This document shows positions 58,597-64,000 of a stretch of DNA of 64,000 nt, piece after piece. The notes under the pieces were generated by a model. That model was not told the origin of the DNA. It worked only from the letters and a program-made list of their open reading frames with translations, and ran no database searches. Within the stretch, counting starts at the first letter, position 1. The number at the start of each line of letters is the position of its first letter. Source of the DNA: a virus; IMG/VR virus record IMGVR_UViG_3300009009_000002, positions 1 through 64,000 of that record. One strand, given 5' to 3'. The translations under genes and the position numbers were made by a program.

Positions 58597-59706
58597 TTAA
58601 CCCCTATAACTAACATTATATCCACCAGTATCTACTTCTATATTTAAAGTTTTAAAATTTAAAGAGCAATTTCCATCTACATCTATTGAGGCGGATGCTT
58701 TTATAGTATCTGTCTCAATATCTTTTATTTGAAGTCTTAATGCTATATCTTTATCCTGAGAAGATTTTACAAAATCATCAGAAGATAAATTAGAAATATC
58801 ATTGATATTTTCAATATTTTTATTTATAGCATTACCTTTCTCTATTATTATTTTAACACCTTTTTTTGTAATATTAAAATCAGCTTTTATATCTGACAAA
58901 ACTTCACTTATTGCATTTGATAATTCTTCGTCAGTAAGTTCTAAATTATTTATCTTATTTCTGAATTCTAAAATTTTATTATCAAAATAATCATTGATTT
59001 TATTCGACAATTCTTTTGCCTTATTTAATATATCTAACCTAATTTCTTCATTTATTGTAAGATTACTTCCATCTATAGATATAATTTCCGATATATCATA
59101 TGCTCTCGGAATATTAATTTTGCTATAGTACTCTGAATGGCTCAAAACTTTGATTTCAGACTCTTTTAAGTTCTTTATTGATTTTATATTGTCACCTATC
59201 TTAAAGCCGTTTATAACCCTAGAATTGACTGTCAATTTTTCATCTCCTGTAGAGTAAAAACCATTAACTCCATCTTTTCTCAAAAATATACAATTATTAG
59301 ATGAGGATGATAATATATTGTTACCTAATGAGTCTTGTCTTAAATATGAGAAGCCAGAAGACTGAATTGAATTTTCTCCTTCGACTAATTTTTCACTTAT
59401 AATAAAAGAATTTTCATCTAGTGGAGGCATCGCTAAAGATCCTACTAAATATGTTTTACCTTTTGATGTTAAAAGTAATAAACATTTTGAACCTACTCTT
59501 GGCATAAAACAAGTTCCATAATTGATTCCTTTTGCAGGAAAGCATATAGATACATTGTCATATCTTGTCGCTGATTCTGTAACGAATACACTCACTGTTA
59601 ATGTCAAAGGATTCACACTTATTATTCGACACTCTAAAATGGAGGGAGGTGAATCTCCATGTACTCTGTTCATACTATTATTTATAAGTAAATTAGTTTG
59701 ATTCAA
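58597..59706 (-). CDS. Baseplate spike/OB-fold protein (369 aa)
   Basis: The TTG at 59706 follows GGGGGAATAAAAA. CRIISVNPLTLTVSVFVTES, DNVSICFPAKGINYGTCFMPRVGSKCLLLLTSKGKTYLVG is the OB fold found at the N-terminus of gp5/gpV-like spike proteins. The helical middle part is specific. It probably forms the membrane-piercing centre of the baseplate. Confidence 0.78.
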   Translation of the reverse strand: MNQTNLLINNSMNRVHGDSPPSILECRIISVNPLTLTVSVFVTESATRYDNVSICFPAKGINYGTCFMPRVGSKCLLLLTSKGKTYLVGSLAMPPLDENSFIISEKLVEGENSIQSSGFSYLRQDSLGNNILSSSSNNCIFLRKDGVNGFYSTGDEKLTVNSRVINGFKIGDNIKSIKNLKESEIKVLSHSEYYSKINIPRAYDISEIISIDGSNLTINEEIRLDILNKAKELSNKINDYFDNKILEFRNKINNLELTDEELSNAISEVLSDIKADFNITKKGVKIIIEKGNAINKNIENINDISNLSSDDFVKSSQDKDIALRLQIKDIETDTIKASASIDVDGNCSLNFKTLNIEVDTGGYNVSYRG

Positions 59707-59709
59707 TTT

Positions 59710-60489
59710 TTATTCCCCCTTCATATAATGCTCAGATATATAAATATCTAAATTTTTCATAGTTTCTTTAATTCTATTACCTCTCCTCTTTATTGTGTCA
59801 GGAGAATTATTATATAACTTATTTAAAGATTCTTGCACTTCATTTAAAGTATAATCTTTTGTAAATAAATTTTTTGTAGACTTTTGCTCTCCCCCACGAA
59901 CAAAATCAAATCCCGGATAATTTGTCGGAAACTCATCTTGAGAAGAAGGGTCAACTAAACCAGGCACAAAACTACTTCCTAATATATTAACATCTCTTCT
60001 TGCAATATAATTAAAATATTTAGTTATTTTATTTCTAAGGTCTGCTGTCCAGTGAGGCTTTATTCCACCTCCGCCAGATAAATAACCACTATTTGTTGAT
60101 TCAGGATTAATTAAACCGCTATATACTTGAAGTAATATTTTTCTATTTGGTATTTTAGAATCAAACCCTATTACATTTTTAGAACGTATTGCAGGGAGTA
60201 AAAAATTATCTGCTGCTATTTTTGCGTTATGAGTTGGATTTTTAAGTTGTGACTCTGTTCCATATTGACTCCCATGTACTCTTATATTAATTTGGAATAA
60301 CCCTACAGAGTGCTCAGGGTTACTGGTTGAGCCATAAAATACAAGGTTATGATTTCCATTAGACTCACACATCATAATAGGCCACCATATCCATATAGGT
60401 ATTTTTCTGGCACCAAAAACGTTGCTTACACTAGCTAACTTATCTTGTGTCATTAATGTGCTCATATCTCTGGTGTCATAATATGCCAT
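59710..60489 (-). CDS. Lytic transglycosylase-like tail hydrolase (259 aa)
   Basis: The ATG at 60489 follows GAGGAATAAAA. WWPIMMCESNGNHNLV (catalytic Glu) and EHSVGLFQINI form the SLT/lysozyme-like core. The last 65 residues (GFDFVRGGEQKSTKNLFTKD, YTLNEVQESLNKLYNNSP) match the end of the neighbouring 60492-61250 product. It would cut glycan strands during infection. Confidence 0.82.
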   Translation of the reverse strand: MAYYDTRDMSTLMTQDKLASVSNVFGARKIPIWIWWPIMMCESNGNHNLVFYGSTSNPEHSVGLFQINIRVHGSQYGTESQLKNPTHNAKIAADNFLLPAIRSKNVIGFDSKIPNRKILLQVYSGLINPESTNSGYLSGGGGIKPHWTADLRNKITKYFNYIARRDVNILGSSFVPGLVDPSSQDEFPTNYPGFDFVRGGEQKSTKNLFTKDYTLNEVQESLNKLYNNSPDTIKRRGNRIKETMKNLDIYISEHYMKGE

Positions 60490-60491
60490 TT

Positions 60492-61250
60492 TTATTCCTC
60501 CCTAATGTAATGCTCAGATATAAATAATTCAGATTTTTTTACTATATCTTTTATTTTATTTGACCTATTTTTTATTACTTGTGGAGAATTATCATATAGT
60601 TCATTTAGTAAGCCTTGTACTTCATTTAAAGTATAGTCTTTTGAAAGTAAAAGTCTTGTTGATTTTTGGTCTCCACCTGGGTCAAAATCAAAATTAGCTG
60701 TATCTTCATATTCTATATCAGGTATTTCTATATTTGAAGATATGTCACTACTTATTTTATTTCTTCCATTTGACTCTTCAATATGCCAATCTTCCCACGA
60801 CATAGGTTTTATAAGTCCATATTTTGCTAATATTTTATTTGCATTTTCCCAATTTTTTTTATTATTTTTTTCTGGTCCAGCTAACTCTTTTATCCACATA
60901 CTACTTATGTCAACCGCACCACCAAAACGATGCCTTGATCCTTCTGGAGAGCCAACCATCCGTTGCCCATTATTTCCGCCAGCATCATCGTATAGCTTTT
61001 TTTGATATGAATAACTTCTATAGCCACTAAAAATATTAATCTTTCCATCGCCTTTATATATAGAATTAGAATGTTTTCTTCCCGCATAATCTCTTGCTAG
61101 GTTAGATAATTTACGAAGTAGAGAAGAGTCAACATTTTCTAAGTCAACAAATGCACCAGCTGGATCTACATATATTGTATTTTTATATAAATCTGGGCGA
61201 AAAAATATACCTCCCTTCGCCCTTATCATAACTACATTTTTACCTGCCAT
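60492..61250 (-). CDS. VanY/M15-like D,D- or L,D-carboxypeptidase-type tail hydrolase (252 aa)
   Basis: The ATG at 61250 follows GAGAGGAATGTAAAA. FSGYRSYSYQKKLYDDAGG, GSRHRFGGAVDISS and EDWHIEES supply the M15 zinc ligands His, Asp and His. It cuts stem-peptide cross-links. The C-terminal 65-residue segment is shared with the transglycosylase-like neighbour (DYTLNEVQGLLNELYDNSPQ), probably a baseplate-docking or oligomerisation module. Confidence 0.84.
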   Translation of the reverse strand: MAGKNVVMIRAKGGIFFRPDLYKNTIYVDPAGAFVDLENVDSSLLRKLSNLARDYAGRKHSNSIYKGDGKINIFSGYRSYSYQKKLYDDAGGNNGQRMVGSPEGSRHRFGGAVDISSMWIKELAGPEKNNKKNWENANKILAKYGLIKPMSWEDWHIEESNGRNKISSDISSNIEIPDIEYEDTANFDFDPGGDQKSTRLLLSKDYTLNEVQGLLNELYDNSPQVIKNRSNKIKDIVKKSELFISEHYIREE

Positions 61251-61297
61251 TTTTACATTCCTCTCTTAACGCCCCTTCATATGGCTACCGTTATTAA

Positions 61298-63640
61298 CTA
61301 AAATAGTCCTAGAGGAAGAAAAAATTCTTCTTCTTTCTCTTCGGCCGCTGATGGGTTTAATTCTGTTACAAATTTATCATATATAGACTTGGCAATTACA
61401 TGAGTCAGCATACCTTTATATGTTATGTCTGTACGATTTATTATATTTAAAAATTTAATTATAGAATCCTGCGTCGCCTCACAATACACGCCTATTTCTT
61501 TTACATCTTTTTGTTTTAAAGCGCCAAGTTCAATTAGGCGATATTGTGCATACATTATCTCATCATCTTTATCACCTAATCCAAATATTTGAGAAAATCT
61601 AGATGGAGGAGGCGCATTATAAATATCCATAACCCCTTTAACATTTTCTTCTGGAACTGTTTTTGCAACTTCATTTGCAACACTATTTACAACTCCTGCC
61701 CCAGAATTCTTTTTATCGTAATTATTACTCCCATAAAAATAATGAAAATATGGACTACTATTAGTCTTTATTATAGAGGGATCATCTGACTTATAAAATT
61801 CTAAACATTTTTTTCTTATACTTTCAAATTCTTCTGCATTTTTTATTACTTCTCCAAAATCTTCTGATGTTTGATGTAAGACATTTACAAACATATTATC
61901 ATCTACGTTTTGACTTGATGTAGAGTTGAAATTAATTCTATCTCTGCCCATTGATAAATCTAAAGTTGTATATACTCCGCCTTGAGGACTCCCTGAGTGA
62001 GACACGCTATTAACATAATATATCTTATCTGAACTTACAGGGTCTAGCCAAACATTGAATCCGGGTCTTATCCATGGCATTGCTACAGTTGTAACTGGTG
62101 CAGTTTCTACCCCTGAATTTAAAAATCCATATAAAAATTTTGCATATTTTTTAAGAATGTTAGTTGCACTATTTCTGTCAAAGGCAGCAGAGTTAGAGAA
62201 TTTTATTAGTGGCTGTTGAGTACTGTAAACTGATAAGCCATATTTTCTTTCTTCTTCACTTGGCCTTAAAAGTGTATCATTATCAATATTATAGTAGTCA
62301 GACCACTTTTCTTGACCTGGTGTCTTTGAACCTACTAGTGCTCCAGATGGAACTAGCATTGATTTTTGATAATCAGTTAAATCCTCCTGATATTCTTCTG
62401 CTCCGCCAGTAACAACTACCCTTGTTACTTCATTTCCCCAGTCTGTATTTTCTGCTAAGCTTACTATGAGTAGAGGATCTATAACATGATCCTTTAAAAC
62501 CTTCTGATTCCAGAAAGGGGGTTTTATTCTAATTAATCCGTCTCTATCTTGATAAAATTCAAGCATTAAGTTTAAGGCTATATCATTAATTGCTACATAC
62601 ATGGAATTAACACTTGTATCAGAAGCAGAAACAACAAAATCTACTATTTTTTGCTGAATCAATTCATCACTAATATCACCCATAATTCTAACTCTATCAC
62701 TAGCGTTATCCCAGTATCCAGCAGTGTTGCCTTCACTATAAATAGCATTTCCGTTTATGGTTCTCTCTAGCATTGAGCCTATAAATTCTTTTATTGTTTT
62801 TCCCCTAAAAGCATTATCAGCTTCACTGCTAACGCCAGCTATTTTACCTATATTAACTCCTTGAGCTAACCACCTTAATCTGTTTCCACCTGTTAATGTG
62901 TCTTGAAACCCAATAGCCAGTGGTACTAACGTTTTATTTAACCATGTCATATAATCAGTAGCAGAAAAACTCATAGTGTATCCGTGAGCAGTTCTACTCC
63001 TTCTTTTACTTTTTATATTCCCATCAAATACCATTACATATTTACCGTTGAACATATTTTTAATGAATATTCTTACATTTGTCATATGTTCAATTCCATC
63101 CATAGAAGATAATAACTTTCCATCTTCAGACCTTGTTTCTATCTTATAAAAGTCAGGTAAATAAATCATATCTATGTTAGCAGTTCCTATCGAACCATCC
63201 TTAGCTATTCTTGTGCTGAATGCAGTTACAAACTGATCGACTCTTATATTATCAAAAAATATTAAATATCCAGCATTACCCTCTATCTTTTTTTCTTTTA
63301 TATTAAAACTTCTAACATAATCATTAGATAGTTTATTTGATGTATTAATAGAAGTTGAACCTGTATCTTTTTTTGGTGGAGATGCATTGCTTGCAACGTT
63401 TAAAGCTTTTTTAAGTTCAGCTTTTGTTTGAGGTCCAACAATACCGTCTGTCGTTATACTTCTACTTTTCTGAAAATTAATAACTGCAGACCTAGTATTA
63501 GAGCCAAAAAAGCCATCGACTCCTTTTGTTGAAAAGTTTAATTTTGTCAAAATTGTTTGTAGCTCTTCTACATTTTTATTATATTTTTTACCATTTATAG
63601 TTTGACTAAGAAGACTTGGCCATGAATCTATATTGTACAT
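61298..63640 (-). CDS. Baseplate hub protein with N- and C-terminal peptidoglycan-binding-like domains (780 aa)
   Basis: The ATG at 63640 follows AAGGATGGTGCACT. Residues 18-80 are a peptidoglycan-binding domain (VEELQTILTKLNFSTKGVDG, TDGIVGPQTKAEL). Residues about 105-620 look like a tail hub (gp27/late-control-D type): VRIFIKNMFNGKYVMVFDGNI, WLAQGVNIGKI, VAMPWIRPGFNVWLDP. A second, diverged peptidoglycan-binding-like repeat lies near 680-750 (MYAQYRLIELGALKQKD). The hub connects the tail tube with the spike. The binding domains would hold the baseplate to the wall during penetration. Confidence 0.8.
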   Translation of the reverse strand: MYNIDSWPSLLSQTINGKKYNKNVEELQTILTKLNFSTKGVDGFFGSNTRSAVINFQKSRSITTDGIVGPQTKAELKKALNVASNASPPKKDTGSTSINTSNKLSNDYVRSFNIKEKKIEGNAGYLIFFDNIRVDQFVTAFSTRIAKDGSIGTANIDMIYLPDFYKIETRSEDGKLLSSMDGIEHMTNVRIFIKNMFNGKYVMVFDGNIKSKRRSRTAHGYTMSFSATDYMTWLNKTLVPLAIGFQDTLTGGNRLRWLAQGVNIGKIAGVSSEADNAFRGKTIKEFIGSMLERTINGNAIYSEGNTAGYWDNASDRVRIMGDISDELIQQKIVDFVVSASDTSVNSMYVAINDIALNLMLEFYQDRDGLIRIKPPFWNQKVLKDHVIDPLLIVSLAENTDWGNEVTRVVVTGGAEEYQEDLTDYQKSMLVPSGALVGSKTPGQEKWSDYYNIDNDTLLRPSEEERKYGLSVYSTQQPLIKFSNSAAFDRNSATNILKKYAKFLYGFLNSGVETAPVTTVAMPWIRPGFNVWLDPVSSDKIYYVNSVSHSGSPQGGVYTTLDLSMGRDRINFNSTSSQNVDDNMFVNVLHQTSEDFGEVIKNAEEFESIRKKCLEFYKSDDPSIIKTNSSPYFHYFYGSNNYDKKNSGAGVVNSVANEVAKTVPEENVKGVMDIYNAPPPSRFSQIFGLGDKDDEIMYAQYRLIELGALKQKDVKEIGVYCEATQDSIIKFLNIINRTDITYKGMLTHVIAKSIYDKFVTELNPSAAEEKEEEFFLPLGLF

Positions 63641-63652
63641 AGTGCACCATCC

Positions 63653-64000
63653 TTATGTTGATAATGTATTATAAATTCTCTCAGGCATATTCTTTAGAAC
63701 GGGAATAGCCATTTTTTGATAGTATGGTATTAATTCAGTATTAGAGGATACAGCGTATTTATCATTATAAGTAAACTTTTCATCTAATGCTACATATGAT
63801 ATTGAATACTGATACAAGAATTTTTGTATAGCTGCTTTATTAAATGATATATTTTGAATAAAGCCATAATAAGTTCTACCCTCAATTACTAATTCAGTTT
63901 TATACTGACTAACATACTCAAAATTATTATTTTTAACATCTTCACTATAAGTTTTATAATTTGTTAAAAATTTATGTCTTTCAAGTTCATGTTTCATATC
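63653..64000 (-). CDS. Partial tail/baseplate protein, 5' end outside window
   Basis: 115 codons remain; the frame is still open at the right edge. An ATG at 63997 exists but no ribosome binding site can be checked, so it is treated as partial. VIEGRTYYGFIQNISFNKAAIQKFLYQYSISYVALDEKF is typical of small strand-rich tail-hub-associated proteins. Exact function unknown. Confidence 0.75.
   Translation of the reverse strand, partial: DMKHELERHKFLTNYKTYSEDVKNNNFEYVSQYKTELVIEGRTYYGFIQNISFNKAAIQKFLYQYSISYVALDEKFTYNDKYAVSSNTELIPYYQKMAIPVLKNMPERIYNTLST

Overview
This window looks like part of a large, lytic-type bacteriophage genome with a low-GC Firmicutes host, most likely Clostridium or a relative. 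The evidence is very AT-rich DNA, strong AGGAGG-type ribosome binding sites, frequent TTG and GTG starts, densely overlapping small genes, a complete DNA-metabolism set, a contractile-type baseplate cluster and a lysis cassette. No integrase, transposase, CRISPR array or rRNA was seen. The genus is inferred, not proven.

Layout. Positions 1-4216 (minus strand) hold the promoter-proximal end of a virion-type block. It contains a large unidentified protein, a gene with an ADP-ribosyltransferase-like domain and leucine-rich-variant-like repeats, and a partial gene, tied together by an identical 26-bp repeat encoding a YKEEIVKMA tag. Positions 4217-5399 are a gene-free divergent region with an array of GTGTCCA boxes in an imperfect inverted duplication around a TA-dinucleotide tract; this is a candidate origin or control region. 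Positions 5400-45232 (plus strand) are the early and replication block. It starts with many small zinc-binding, coiled-coil and single-membrane-segment proteins. Recognisable enzymes follow: Mre11/SbcD-like nuclease, dCMP deaminase, YhaM-like OB-HD nuclease, thermonuclease, the Walker A half of a Rad50/SbcC ATPase, DnaE-type DNA polymerase III alpha, ThyX, the Walker B half of the Rad50/SbcC ATPase, a primase-helicase, a J-domain protein and a UvsW-like helicase. Between them sit two candidate structured RNAs (33253-33430 and the tRNA-like 42798-42953) and a tandem family of small acidic proteins, four of which carry a QNELF peptide resembling a sliding-clamp-binding motif. Positions 45253-64000 (minus strand) are the late block. 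In transcription order it runs baseplate hub, two peptidoglycan hydrolases, spike-like protein, a sigma-like factor, gp25-like wedge, baseplate J, tail proteins, a repeat-rich tail fibre, and then haemolysin-like, endolysin and holin genes.

Regulation. Seven plus-strand copies of TAGYATAAGNNATAAAA lie before genes or RNA units, and an eighth copy of the core (ATAAGNNATAAAA) lies on the minus strand just before the lysis cassette and just after a terminator. I infer a phage-specific promoter class, possibly read by the phage sigma-like protein at 57306-58154. Two copies are followed at once by hairpin-plus-T-run terminators, which suggests leader attenuation.

How the parts work together. The early block supplies nucleotides (ThyX, dCMP deaminase), replication (DnaE, primase-helicase) and recombination or repair (Mre11-like with a split Rad50, UvsW-like helicase). 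The late block builds a baseplate with its own cell-wall-cutting enzymes and then lyses the host. The left block may supply proteins packaged in the head. Assignments rest on motifs read by eye; no database search was possible.
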